A DNA stretch of 64,000 bases. It comes from Planctomycetota bacterium (GTDB lineage Bacteria > Planctomycetota > Uabimicrobiia > Uabimicrobiales > Uabimicrobiaceae). The DNA lies in the NCBI GenBank assembly GCA_029260735.1, contig JAJDCR010000111.1, positions 20,623 to 84,622 of the forward strand. Direction: 5' to 3'. Below are positions 40,490-49,798 of the stretch, piece after piece (position 1 is the stretch's first letter; each line of letters begins with the position of its first letter). A program made the position numbers and the translations under genes. The notes beneath the pieces were generated by a model. It saw nothing but the letters and a program-made list of their open reading frames with translations. It searched no databases and had not been told where the DNA came from.

Positions 40490-43400
40490 GTGATTACCAA
40501 AGTTTATAACGAATACTACTATATGGAGTTTCCCGAGGGAGCCCAAGCCAGTTCACAAAACCTTGAGAAAATTAATAAGGTTATTCAAAAGGCGACCCAA
40601 GAGTCTAAAAGGGTCGTCATTTGTTTCCCCAATCGACTCAAGGTGAGTAAAAACTATTTACCTTTTTTTAACCTATTTAAAAAGAAAAAAGACGATATTG
40701 TTTTCACTTCCCAGTCGAACGAAGCATACTGGTCTACTGGGTGGGGAATTTTTGCAAAAGCCCAATTACCAATTGCCGAGTATCATAAAGCGATTGCTTG
40801 GGCTAAAGATGAGCTACCTGAACCAGAGATGAAGACAGACCTCATCGGAAGCAGTGTCTACGTCAAATGGCAAGGAACTCTTTTTGACAATCCTCTTTTA
40901 CGAGGAGATTTCCAACGAAGTATAGACGAGGCCAAGTATCCGGCAAAGTTTCGTCTAAAACCTAAGCAAGTGGATACTAATTACGGTAAAGTATGGACTT
41001 ACCTAGATGGAGGTATTGTTCTTGATATTGCCGATGTTTCCTTTATTGATCAAGATATGATTGATTTTTTGCGAGAAGAGCTCCACTCTGACTGCGAAGC
41101 GATAGAAGCAAAAAATTTATTTTTTGTCACCTCAGGAAATTTTCAGTCTTGGCTTTTAAAAGCACGATTCGACTTAGATGTCTTCCAAGAAAGTGCTCAT
41201 ATTTTTCGTTTGGTTCCCGATGAAAAACAAAAGGAGCAAGTTTCCGCGGAAGTTCATGAGCTCGCTCAATTTGAAAAAAACTTCGATTACAAAACTCCTC
41301 TCTTTGTTCATACTCTGAATCACCCTAACGAAGTCGCAGAAAAAAGAAAATTTTTCTTTCCAGAAATTTTTCTAATTGAAGTCAAAGAGCGCTCCCAAAT
41401 AAATACCCTGAAAGAGCTTTTGCCCCAAGATATGCAAGCTCGTATCTACCCAATAGCACCAGCTTTTGACCCTTCTATTAAAGTGCTTAGCCCGGAACTT
41501 CTTACTCCTGGCTATGACAACCAATTATTTGCAGAGTTTCTTTATGCTCTCTTTCAAAGAAACCACGGCCATCCCAACAATACCAAGATATACCATTTTG
41601 AAACCGATCCTAAATCTTTCGCCAAGGTAATGGGATTAATTCACTTGGATTTTCAAGAAGAGTTTAATGAGCAGCACCAAGCTTTTATCCAAATCCTAAA
41701 ACAATGCGAAACCTTAGAAGAAAAAGAAGGAAGTTTTTTTATTTCCACTTTGGAAGAACAAATAATAAACTTTAAAACTCACCTTCATTTTAGTAAATCA
41801 GGGGCTCTTAAGCTTCTTTCTCAATACGATGTAATTTTTCCCAAAAATAAATTTCCCCTCAGTCATCCTTTGCAGCTTTATCTCAAAATGATCGCTTCTT
41901 GTAATGAAGTTGAAATTTGGTTGAACTTGGTCGAGGTCTTTACTCAGGTCGTTTTAAAGCAAGATGCTTTTAAGCTAGAAACACGTTGGCAAGTAGAGCA
42001 AACCCTTCTGACAATAGAGTGTCCTGCTGATGAAACTTCTTCCCAAAGTTGCCTTACTTTATTCAGCTTACTCAATGCTAGCGAAGCTTTTGATATTTTG
42101 CCCGATAAAGAAATTTTAATAGAGATCATCTCTTTACTTTGGGAAAACAAAAGCTCCGATGAAGGCTTCCTGATTACTTTAACTTTGGGAAAAAAAGAGA
42201 TGGAATTCAAGGCCGTCAATCACGCGGACAACACTCTATTTCTCAAAGCAAACGTCGATGATTCATCACCTATTTTTGAAGTCAATGGAAGAACTCCTTA
42301 TTCGATGAGTGCTCAAACTAGGCTGTTTAAAATCATCAGTCTTTTTTTCCGGCAGTCCCCTGAGAAAAATGCAGACTCTTGGAGATCGGCATGCTTTGAA
42401 GCCGTTTCTCGAATTACTGCCCAAAGTGACCATGCTCAAAACGTCCATTTTATACTCCAAAGCCAAGGAGAAAATGTTTGTCTGCGCTTTTCTTCTGATG
42501 CGAAAAACGATAATTTGCTTCCTGAAAGTGCCAAGAAAGTATGGAACAAAGGAGCTGATGAATTTACCATAGATCGCCAAGGACGTGACCTTTTTCTTGT
42601 CCGAGGAGAAATATCAGACTTCGACGAAGAGCTAGAAGAAGAACCCAATTTCCAAGTTTCTCAAGAAGAAAAGCTAGCCGAAATAAAAGAAGAGATCTTA
42701 GACCAAGTCAATAAGGCTAAAACTCGCCAATTTGCTTTTCGAAGAACTCAACTCTTACAAGCTTACGACTTTGCCCTGGAAGCTTACAAAGAAAAGCATG
42801 GAGCGAGCCAAGAAGGGGAAGAAGAAGAGTTTGAAGAAGACACTATTAAGCAACGAAAAGTGCAAGAACGAGTTCTTACTCGAATTCAACCGGACTTAAC
42901 AAAGATTACTAAATGGAGAAAAAATTTCTTAATCGCTAGTCTAGCTTTTCTCCTCCTTTGTGTGGGAGGTATTTGGTTTGTTTTTACCCAAAAGCTTCCT
43001 GTGAAAAAGAATCAATTACTTCCCCAAGTGAGTGCAGCACCTCCTAACCAAGCTATTGTCTCCGAGACTATCGAGGTAAAACTAGAACCCGATCCTGCTA
43101 AAAATATAATTCGAGAGATTTGCCGAAATCTTTATCGAAATCGTCAGCCCAGCCAAGCAATTTTAAATGAATGCTTAAAAGATCTATACTTGGCTCGTCT
43201 CAAATTTCCTCAAAGTGGGGATATTTATAACTTGATTGGAAGGATTTATTCTTACAAAATATATTTAGACCAAGAGAGTTCTTTTCCCACAGATTGGAAA
43301 AAACGCTGGGAGGGGCAATGCAAACAGCATTGGATTAAAGCAGAAAAAATCTACAAACAAGGCAAAGTTGAATCGACTTTAAAAATCAAAGTCCGTGACT

Positions 43401-43507
43401 GGATGCCCGAAAAGAAATATCTCCCCGAAGACTCTAAAGATATTATTTACACCTCTCTGCCCAAAGCAGTTGAAGATGTTCAAAGCTTACAAAAAAACTT
43501 TAGTTAA
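40490..43507 (+). CDS. Large membrane-anchored protein with STAS-like and possible RsbW-like domains
   Basis: A GTG start at 40490 (VITKVYNEYYYM) is chosen: it follows the previous stop by ten bases with AGGC upstream, and an in-frame ATG at 40523 is an alternative. The product has 1005 residues. An N-terminal domain and a second one at about 125-240 resemble STAS modules; the second has VLDIADVSFIDQDMIDFLREEL, but Asp replaces the phosphorylated Ser. Two later regions (about 505-600 and 605-715) recall degenerate RsbW/GHKL folds. One membrane helix is near 812-832. A helical, TPR-like C-terminus follows. Confidence 0.7.
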   Translation: MITKVYNEYYYMEFPEGAQASSQNLEKINKVIQKATQESKRVVICFPNRLKVSKNYLPFFNLFKKKKDDIVFTSQSNEAYWSTGWGIFAKAQLPIAEYHKAIAWAKDELPEPEMKTDLIGSSVYVKWQGTLFDNPLLRGDFQRSIDEAKYPAKFRLKPKQVDTNYGKVWTYLDGGIVLDIADVSFIDQDMIDFLREELHSDCEAIEAKNLFFVTSGNFQSWLLKARFDLDVFQESAHIFRLVPDEKQKEQVSAEVHELAQFEKNFDYKTPLFVHTLNHPNEVAEKRKFFFPEIFLIEVKERSQINTLKELLPQDMQARIYPIAPAFDPSIKVLSPELLTPGYDNQLFAEFLYALFQRNHGHPNNTKIYHFETDPKSFAKVMGLIHLDFQEEFNEQHQAFIQILKQCETLEEKEGSFFISTLEEQIINFKTHLHFSKSGALKLLSQYDVIFPKNKFPLSHPLQLYLKMIASCNEVEIWLNLVEVFTQVVLKQDAFKLETRWQVEQTLLTIECPADETSSQSCLTLFSLLNASEAFDILPDKEILIEIISLLWENKSSDEGFLITLTLGKKEMEFKAVNHADNTLFLKANVDDSSPIFEVNGRTPYSMSAQTRLFKIISLFFRQSPEKNADSWRSACFEAVSRITAQSDHAQNVHFILQSQGENVCLRFSSDAKNDNLLPESAKKVWNKGADEFTIDRQGRDLFLVRGEISDFDEELEEEPNFQVSQEEKLAEIKEEILDQVNKAKTRQFAFRRTQLLQAYDFALEAYKEKHGASQEGEEEEFEEDTIKQRKVQERVLTRIQPDLTKITKWRKNFLIASLAFLLLCVGGIWFVFTQKLPVKKNQLLPQVSAAPPNQAIVSETIEVKLEPDPAKNIIREICRNLYRNRQPSQAILNECLKDLYLARLKFPQSGDIYNLIGRIYSYKIYLDQESSFPTDWKKRWEGQCKQHWIKAEKIYKQGKVESTLKIKVRDWMPEKKYLPEDSKDIIYTSLPKAVEDVQSLQKNFS

Positions 43508-43518
43508 GAGATTTTACT

Positions 43519-44634
43519 ATGAAAACTATCCTCTTTCTTATAATGGGCTTTTTTTTCCTTATCCCTCTGACGAGTCAAGAACAAGTGGCTCTACAAAAAT
43601 CTTATTTTTTTCGCCTAGCTCAATCTGTTGAAGTTGACATTGTAGATATTCTTCCCGGAGGAGATATTATAGCTCTAGCTACTCCTCCTGGGAAAGAAGC
43701 TCTACTTATGTGGCGCAATGTTTTCACCAACGAAAGCGGCAAGGTAACCCTTCCTTTTTCTTCTGTAGACTATATTAGTGCAGGAGCAACTAATGGTCAA
43801 GTCACTTTCTTCCAAGTCGCTTCAGGAGAACTTTGGAACTTAGATCGAGCCAGTGGCGAGATTAGCATGTGGCAGAAAAAAGAAAAAGGAAAAAGTGGTT
43901 TTGCTCTCCATCCCTCTCCTCAATCTCGTTTTTTATACGCAGGAAATTCTCTCTATGCTTGGGGCTACCTCTACAATAATGCTGGAAAAAATGCCGATTA
44001 TATTGTCGAAATGAATCTGAATTTAGAGAGAAAAAAAATTCGCACAAACAAGCTTTTGAGCTACTCCAAATTAACTAAGTCTGCTAAAAGACACCACCCC
44101 AAAATAAAGCAGATTGCAAAAATGCAAATCCAAAGTAATTACCTTGCCCTTGCTACTCAAGATGAAAAGGGAGAGGGCGTTCTTTTAGCAGTGGACTTAG
44201 TCGACGGAGGAAGCTTTCCCATAGCTCCCTTTCGTCAAATGGTAGGGAGTGCCTTAGCAAGTGGTAATAACTTATTTGCTTACGTCACTATTCCCCTAGG
44301 AGAGCAAAAAGAAAAAATAGGAGAGCTTTACCTCTATGACCTAAAAAAGAGAGCGGCTCAGACAATAGTGGAAGATAAGAAAGTTCTCAAGGGTAGGTTC
44401 ATTCGGCCCGTATTTAACGCTGCGGGAGATCATCTAGCCATCGGTAAAGTCGAGAAAAAAGGAAGCCAGGTTTTCCAAGACATTTTGATCATCGATTTAA
44501 AAACACATACCCAGGAATCCATTACTGTCACCCACAAAGTTCCTTATATCAGCTGGCATTTTGTTCAGAATGACAAAAATGAACCCTACCTTTTGCTTTT
44601 TGATGGGGAAACTTTTTTTCAGAAAAAACTTTGA
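43519..44634 (+). CDS. Secreted beta-propeller-like protein
   Basis: Encodes 371 residues with a signal peptide (about 1-19) and then repeating beta-blade-like units of 40-50 residues (VEVDIVDILPGGDIIALATP; FIRPVFNAAGDHLAIGKVEKKG). The latter motif resembles TolB/WD40-like blades. No catalytic motif is seen. It is 11 bases after the STAS-like gene and is the last member of the operon, so it could be an extracytoplasmic partner of the membrane protein. TGA is the stop codon, showing that TGA terminates in this genome. Confidence 0.8.
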   Translation: MKTILFLIMGFFFLIPLTSQEQVALQKSYFFRLAQSVEVDIVDILPGGDIIALATPPGKEALLMWRNVFTNESGKVTLPFSSVDYISAGATNGQVTFFQVASGELWNLDRASGEISMWQKKEKGKSGFALHPSPQSRFLYAGNSLYAWGYLYNNAGKNADYIVEMNLNLERKKIRTNKLLSYSKLTKSAKRHHPKIKQIAKMQIQSNYLALATQDEKGEGVLLAVDLVDGGSFPIAPFRQMVGSALASGNNLFAYVTIPLGEQKEKIGELYLYDLKKRAAQTIVEDKKVLKGRFIRPVFNAAGDHLAIGKVEKKGSQVFQDILIIDLKTHTQESITVTHKVPYISWHFVQNDKNEPYLLLFDGETFFQKKL

Positions 44635-44737
44635 AAATACATGATTTCAAGAAATATTTAAGATATAATTAGTTGAGCTATTAATTTTTATCCAATTAAT
44701 TATATCCAAGTTTAGATAACTATTTGTGAGTGCGGTT

Positions 44738-45511
44738 ATGAAAATCTTTTTGATTTTATTTTTTGTGTTTCCTTGCTTTTCTTTTATAGAAGCAAGCGTT
44801 ATTGGACATTGGCGTTTTGAGGAAAGTGGTTTTTCCGATGGTGCTACTCTACCTTCGGGCTCTAATTTAATTTTAGACTCCTCAGGAAACGGAAATCACG
44901 CCACTGTTAGAACTTCTGGTCTAACCTATGAGTCTGGTGCCGGAGATACCTTTGCTCCTGGCTCCAACCAATCTATTCGCAATAGCGGCAGCGGTTCGCT
45001 CGAAATAGCCTCTATTAACCTAGGAGCAGGCAATACTCCCTGGACAGTCGAGTTGTTTGTCAAAAAGACAAGCAATACGGGTACTTTTGATGATCTATTA
45101 ATGACTCGTGCTACAAACGAAGCAGGTCGAGCCAGTAATTTTGGTTTTCATTTGAGACTAGATGGATCAAACACTCGTATGCAGTTTTTTGGAGATAATG
45201 GTAACCCCACTGACTCCACCGTTCTTCCTCTAAACACTTGGCATCATCTGGCTATAACTAACGATGGCTCTCAGTATGAATTTTTTGTTGATGGAGTGTC
45301 CACAGGAGTCGCTGCAGGAAATTTTCATTTTAACGGGCTTGTTATCGGTTTTACAGATGAAAACTACATTGGTTTCATGGATGAAGTTCGTGTTAGTAAC
45401 GAAGTTCTTGCCTCTAGCCAATTTTTCAACGGAGCGGTTCCTGAGCCAGGTACCTTTCTTTCGACTCTCCTTGCTTTGGTTCTTTTTTGGAACTTTCGTT
45501 TACGTCGTTAA
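44738..45511 (+). CDS. PEP-CTERM secreted protein with LamG-type domain
   Basis: The start ATG 44738 has GTGAG seven bases upstream; a GTG at 44726 is also open. The product has 257 residues: a signal peptide, then a LamG/concanavalin-like domain (GHWRFEESG, WTVELFVKKTS, LNTWHHLAITNDG, YIGFMDEVRVSNEVLASSQFF). The C-terminus is VPEPGTF, a hydrophobic segment and RLRR, the PEP-CTERM sorting signal recognised by exosortase in other bacteria. No exosortase is in this window. A remnant of a paralogue follows. Confidence 0.9.
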   Translation: MKIFLILFFVFPCFSFIEASVIGHWRFEESGFSDGATLPSGSNLILDSSGNGNHATVRTSGLTYESGAGDTFAPGSNQSIRNSGSGSLEIASINLGAGNTPWTVELFVKKTSNTGTFDDLLMTRATNEAGRASNFGFHLRLDGSNTRMQFFGDNGNPTDSTVLPLNTWHHLAITNDGSQYEFFVDGVSTGVAAGNFHFNGLVIGFTDENYIGFMDEVRVSNEVLASSQFFNGAVPEPGTFLSTLLALVLFWNFRLRR

Positions 45512-45579
45512 ATTTTAGGATACTAATCCATTAATCCGCCGTGACATATTAATTTCTTAGGGCAGGTTTTTAATTCACA

Positions 45580-45720
45580 GGACTATTGGACGAAATTCGC
45601 TTTTCTGATGAAATCTTAAAAACCAGCCAATTTCTCTTTAATGAAGGGGCTATCCTCGAAGCCTCTTCTATTTTTTTATTCACAATAGCAATGGTTTCTT
45701 TTGCCTTCTATCACCATTAA
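45580..45720 (+). pseudogene. 3' remnant of a second LamG/PEP-CTERM gene
   Basis: One frame reads GLLDEIRFSDEILKTSQFLF, then EGAILEASSIFLF and a hydrophobic end to TAA at 45718. It aligns with the end of the intact upstream gene (GFMDEVRVSNEVLASSQFF, VPEPGTF). The PEP motif has decayed to LEAS. No upstream start or LamG core remains. This looks like a broken duplicate that has lost its 5' part. Deletion between tandem copies would explain it. Confidence 0.7.
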
Positions 45721-45865
45721 ATTTTTATTCTCATTTATTTCGCACATTCCCAATAGATTTAAGCAAGAGACAATGCAGAGCATTCAAGTAATTTATTTAT
45801 ATATTGAGTATGGCAGTAATCAATGTATTAGCTAATAGGAATGTTATCGCTTTGTAAAAGGAGTA

Positions 45866-48800
45866 ATGGTTTTGCAAAAAAAATTCATTCTCACAGCACT
45901 CCAAAAAGGTATGCTTTCTTACCATCTTTTATGGCCACATTCTGGGGTTGATATAGAACAAATGATTATCAACTTACCTGAAGAAGTGGATATTAATCAT
46001 TTGCAACAAGCTTGGGCTACAGTTTTCCAAAATAATGACATATTGAGAGCTTCTTTCCAGTGGTCAAAGGTTCCAGAACCCTTCCATATCATTTCTCAAG
46101 AGATAAAAATCCCTTTCATTTTTGAAGATTGGTCTGAACATTCTCCTCAGGAAATTATCCAAAAACAGAAAAGGTTTTTGTCTAGAGATAGAGAACAAGG
46201 TTTTCATTTATCAATGCCGCCTCTTTCTCGATTATTATTGGTTAAACTAGAGGAAAAAAAATATCGTCTTTTCTGGACGTTTCATCACATTTTGATTGAT
46301 GGTAGATCTTTCATATATATTTTACTAGATGTTTTTAATTGCTATAAAGCTTTAGTGAAGAAAATTTCATTTGAATCAACCGAAAGAGCTCCTTTCGAAA
46401 CCTACATCGATTGGTTATCAAAAGAAAACAAAGAAAAAAAAGATGGCGCTGAGGTATTTTGGAAAAAACGGCTCAAAGGTTTTACTTATCAAACTCCCTT
46501 ACCTTTTGAGTCTATAAAAAACAATACTCTCAAGGAGAGCCGCTATGGAGAAGTAAACATTTTTTTAAGCGAGGAGTTTTCATCATCCCTCAAGAAATAT
46601 GCTCAGCAAGAAAATATAACTCTTAACACACTCCTTCTTGCTGCGTGGGCTCTTTTGCTAAGTAGACACAGTCAAAGTAACGATGTAATCTTTGGAGTTA
46701 CAAAAACAACAAGAAGTTCCAGTATAGAAAAAGCCAAAGAAATGATTGGTCTTTTTCTGACAACACTACCTGTTAGAGTTTTTATAGACGAAAATGCGTT
46801 GGTTAAAGATTGGCTGAAAACCATCCGCCAAGACTGGATTTCCATGCGTCCATTCGAGCATGTTTCCTTTAAAGACTTACGAAGTTGGAGTGAATTAAGT
46901 GGCTCCAAAGGACTGTTTGACTCTTTAGTGCTTTTTGAAAATACTCAATTTGAGGAAGAATTGAAATCTTTAGATCAAGAATGGGCAAAACGAGAAGTTC
47001 AACTACTTGAATCTACTAATTTTTCTCTCTCTCTTTTAGGCTATGGAGGAAAGCAAATCCGTCTGAAACTTGAATACGACAACCATCAGTTTAGCGAAGT
47101 TTTTGCTAAGAATCTATTAGCTCAAGTTCAGAATATTTTTAGAGGGATTTTCGTTTCATCTGAAAAAACTATTCAAGCCATCGATATATTAAGTAACTAC
47201 GAAAAAAATCTTTTATTCACCCAGTGGAATAAAACTGATTCTCCCTTTAATGATAAAATTACAATTCCCGATATGGTCGCTAAACATGCTCAAAAGACCC
47301 CTGAAAAAATAGCTGTTCAGTTTGACAATCAAAAAATAACCTACAAAGAACTAGATCATCAATCTACCCATCTAGCCACTCATCTAATACAAAAAGGAAT
47401 TGGTTCGGGTGTATTAGTAGGTATTGGGATTGAACGCTCCTTAGAAATGGTACTCTGTTTACTTGCTGTTTTAAAAAGCGGAGCAGCATATGTTCCACTG
47501 GATCCTGCCTTTCCAAAAAATCGCTTAATCTTGATAATTAAAGATTCTGGCTTGGCTTTTATTCTCACAAGTGAATCAACCAGTCCCCTCTTTGATAATC
47601 TTGATGTCCAAAAAATTATAGTGGAAAAATGTTTGAATCAACCGATATTTAATACTGATTACCCTAAAGAAAAATTGCCCAACTCTTTGGCTTATATTCT
47701 TTATACCTCTGGATCAACTGGACGTCCAAAAGGAGTAAAGATACCTCAAATAGCCCTGCTAAACTTCTTAAACTCCATGTCAGCAAAACCTGGTATTAAC
47801 AGTTCAGATGTTTTACTAGCAGTGACCACTCTGTCTTTTGATATCTCTGCTCTAGAAATTTTTTTACCTTTAATCAATGGAGCTCAACTAGTGGTTGCGA
47901 ATAGAGAGACAACCATTGATGGAAGACTCCTTTTGAAAAAGATAGAAACAATTCGTCCCTCTTTAATTCAAGCAACTCCTGCAACTTTTAGGATGTTATT
48001 AGATACAGGGTTTTCCAAAATACCAGAGCTTACTGTATTGTGTGGAGGAGAAGCTTTTCCTCCTGATTTAGCCAAAGCTCTATGGAAGCGAAGTAGAAAT
48101 TTGTGGAATATGTATGGTCCTACAGAAACGACCATCTGGTCTACAATCGAAAAGATTACATTCTCAACCGAAAAAATAACTATTGGACGTCCCATAGATA
48201 ATACTCAAATTTTTATTTTAGATTCAAACCTCCGACCTGTTCCTCTTGGTGCTATAGGAGAACTTTGTATAGGTGGGAAAGGATTAGCAATTGGCTATCA
48301 TAACTTACCTGATCTCACTTCAGAAAAATTTGTGAATGTCTCTTTCAAAAACTGTAAGCGAATTTATCGAACAGGGGATCTCGCTAGATATCTTCCAGAC
48401 GGAAAAATTGAATGTTTGGGTCGCACAGATCACCAAATTAAAATCAGAGGTTTTCGAATTGAATTAGGAGACATTGAAGGTTCCTTAATAGAACATGAAA
48501 ATATTAACCATGCTGCTGTCATTCTTAGAGAAGATAGTTCTGGAAAAATGCTAATAGCTTATATTGTTGTAGAAGATGAGGGTATAGAAACAAGCGTTTA
48601 CAAGGAATATCTATTGTCAAAACTTCCCACCTATATGGTGCCTTCCATTTTTATAAAACTAGATGCTCTTCCTTTAACCCCAAATAAAAAAATTGATCGA
48701 AAAGCCCTACCTCCTCCAAACGCCAATGATTGGGATGAATCATCATTGTTTGTACATCCTACAAACAATGATGAATTTCAGATGAAAAAAATTTGGGAAA

Positions 48801-49798
48801 AAATTCTTAAGAATGGCAATATTTCTATGAATGACAATTTTTTTGATATCAAAGGTGATTCTCTTTTAGCAGTTTCACTTTTAGTAGAAATCGAAAAAAA
48901 ATGGGGATATCACCTTCCTATATCTATTTTCGTTGAAGCTCCTACTATTAAAAAGCTAGTTTTAAAACTGCAAGGTAGCAAAAAAACGTATTCTTCTTTA
49001 GTCAAGATAGATGAAGGAAAAGACCTAACTATTTTCATGATTCCTGGAGCAGCTGGACACTCTATGGCTTTTAGAGATTATATTTCTCATATTAAAGGTG
49101 ATTACTCTATTTATGCGATAGAAATTAGTGAATACGATGTGAATAACTCTGTTCAAGAATTAGCAAGGCTATCCCTTCAAGAAATTCAAAAAAAACAACC
49201 CCATGGTCCTTATGTTTTAATTGGACTTTGTTTTGGAGCTTTCGTTTCTTTTGAGATTGCCTGTGAACTAGAGAAACAGGGGGAAAAAGTAATAGCATTG
49301 GAACTTCTAGATCCTCCTCCACTAGATATTAAACTAAGCTTCAATATATTAAGCAACATGGCAATAAAGCATCTTAATAAATTTTTTCTCAGAAATCCTT
49401 TCTCAGCTCTTTATTCCTTTTATAAACTTCTAAGCTCCAAAATAAACAAGCCTAACCAAAAAGAACCTACACATAGTGATTTTATGTCGGATTCTGAGAA
49501 AAAAATTGATAAAATTATTGAAAAATGGGATCAAGAAAGAGATCTTAGAATTAAAAAGGGAAAAAAATACCTACCTAGTTCTTACCATGGATCTGTCGAT
49601 ATTTTTAATATTAAAGAAAATGGCATTTATATATCCACTCTAATCGAAAAAAGCTGGGATCAAGTAACTAAAGGCCCTACTAAAAAATATTTCTATGAAG
49701 GACATCATGGAAATTTTTTTTTGAACCCTCACGTTGAAAAAATCGTTCAAGTTTTAGAGCAAAGGCTTCAACTTGAAGAAAGAGAAAACAAGCTCTAA
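45866..49798 (+). CDS. Single-module non-ribosomal peptide synthetase (C-A-T-TE)
   Basis: Encodes 1310 residues. Condensation: HHILIDG at 140-146, active His present. Adenylation: YTSGSTGRPKG (from 613), NMYGPTETTIW, YRTGDLARYLPDG, GRTDHQIKIRGFRIELGD, and A10 NKKIDRK. Thiolation: GDSLLA with phosphopantetheine Ser999. Thioesterase: GLCFGA, Cys1122 in place of the usual Ser, with a later Asp and GHHG His. The specificity positions read D-I-L-?-L-G-M-I-W-K, close to the glycine code. With a leading C domain it may acylate an activated amino acid, then release or cyclise it. GGAG is only two bases before the ATG; a TTG two codons later has better spacing. Confidence 0.9.
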   Translation: MVLQKKFILTALQKGMLSYHLLWPHSGVDIEQMIINLPEEVDINHLQQAWATVFQNNDILRASFQWSKVPEPFHIISQEIKIPFIFEDWSEHSPQEIIQKQKRFLSRDREQGFHLSMPPLSRLLLVKLEEKKYRLFWTFHHILIDGRSFIYILLDVFNCYKALVKKISFESTERAPFETYIDWLSKENKEKKDGAEVFWKKRLKGFTYQTPLPFESIKNNTLKESRYGEVNIFLSEEFSSSLKKYAQQENITLNTLLLAAWALLLSRHSQSNDVIFGVTKTTRSSSIEKAKEMIGLFLTTLPVRVFIDENALVKDWLKTIRQDWISMRPFEHVSFKDLRSWSELSGSKGLFDSLVLFENTQFEEELKSLDQEWAKREVQLLESTNFSLSLLGYGGKQIRLKLEYDNHQFSEVFAKNLLAQVQNIFRGIFVSSEKTIQAIDILSNYEKNLLFTQWNKTDSPFNDKITIPDMVAKHAQKTPEKIAVQFDNQKITYKELDHQSTHLATHLIQKGIGSGVLVGIGIERSLEMVLCLLAVLKSGAAYVPLDPAFPKNRLILIIKDSGLAFILTSESTSPLFDNLDVQKIIVEKCLNQPIFNTDYPKEKLPNSLAYILYTSGSTGRPKGVKIPQIALLNFLNSMSAKPGINSSDVLLAVTTLSFDISALEIFLPLINGAQLVVANRETTIDGRLLLKKIETIRPSLIQATPATFRMLLDTGFSKIPELTVLCGGEAFPPDLAKALWKRSRNLWNMYGPTETTIWSTIEKITFSTEKITIGRPIDNTQIFILDSNLRPVPLGAIGELCIGGKGLAIGYHNLPDLTSEKFVNVSFKNCKRIYRTGDLARYLPDGKIECLGRTDHQIKIRGFRIELGDIEGSLIEHENINHAAVILREDSSGKMLIAYIVVEDEGIETSVYKEYLLSKLPTYMVPSIFIKLDALPLTPNKKIDRKALPPPNANDWDESSLFVHPTNNDEFQMKKIWEKILKNGNISMNDNFFDIKGDSLLAVSLLVEIEKKWGYHLPISIFVEAPTIKKLVLKLQGSKKTYSSLVKIDEGKDLTIFMIPGAAGHSMAFRDYISHIKGDYSIYAIEISEYDVNNSVQELARLSLQEIQKKQPHGPYVLIGLCFGAFVSFEIACELEKQGEKVIALELLDPPPLDIKLSFNILSNMAIKHLNKFFLRNPFSALYSFYKLLSSKINKPNQKEPTHSDFMSDSEKKIDKIIEKWDQERDLRIKKGKKYLPSSYHGSVDIFNIKENGIYISTLIEKSWDQVTKGPTKKYFYEGHHGNFFLNPHVEKIVQVLEQRLQLEERENKL

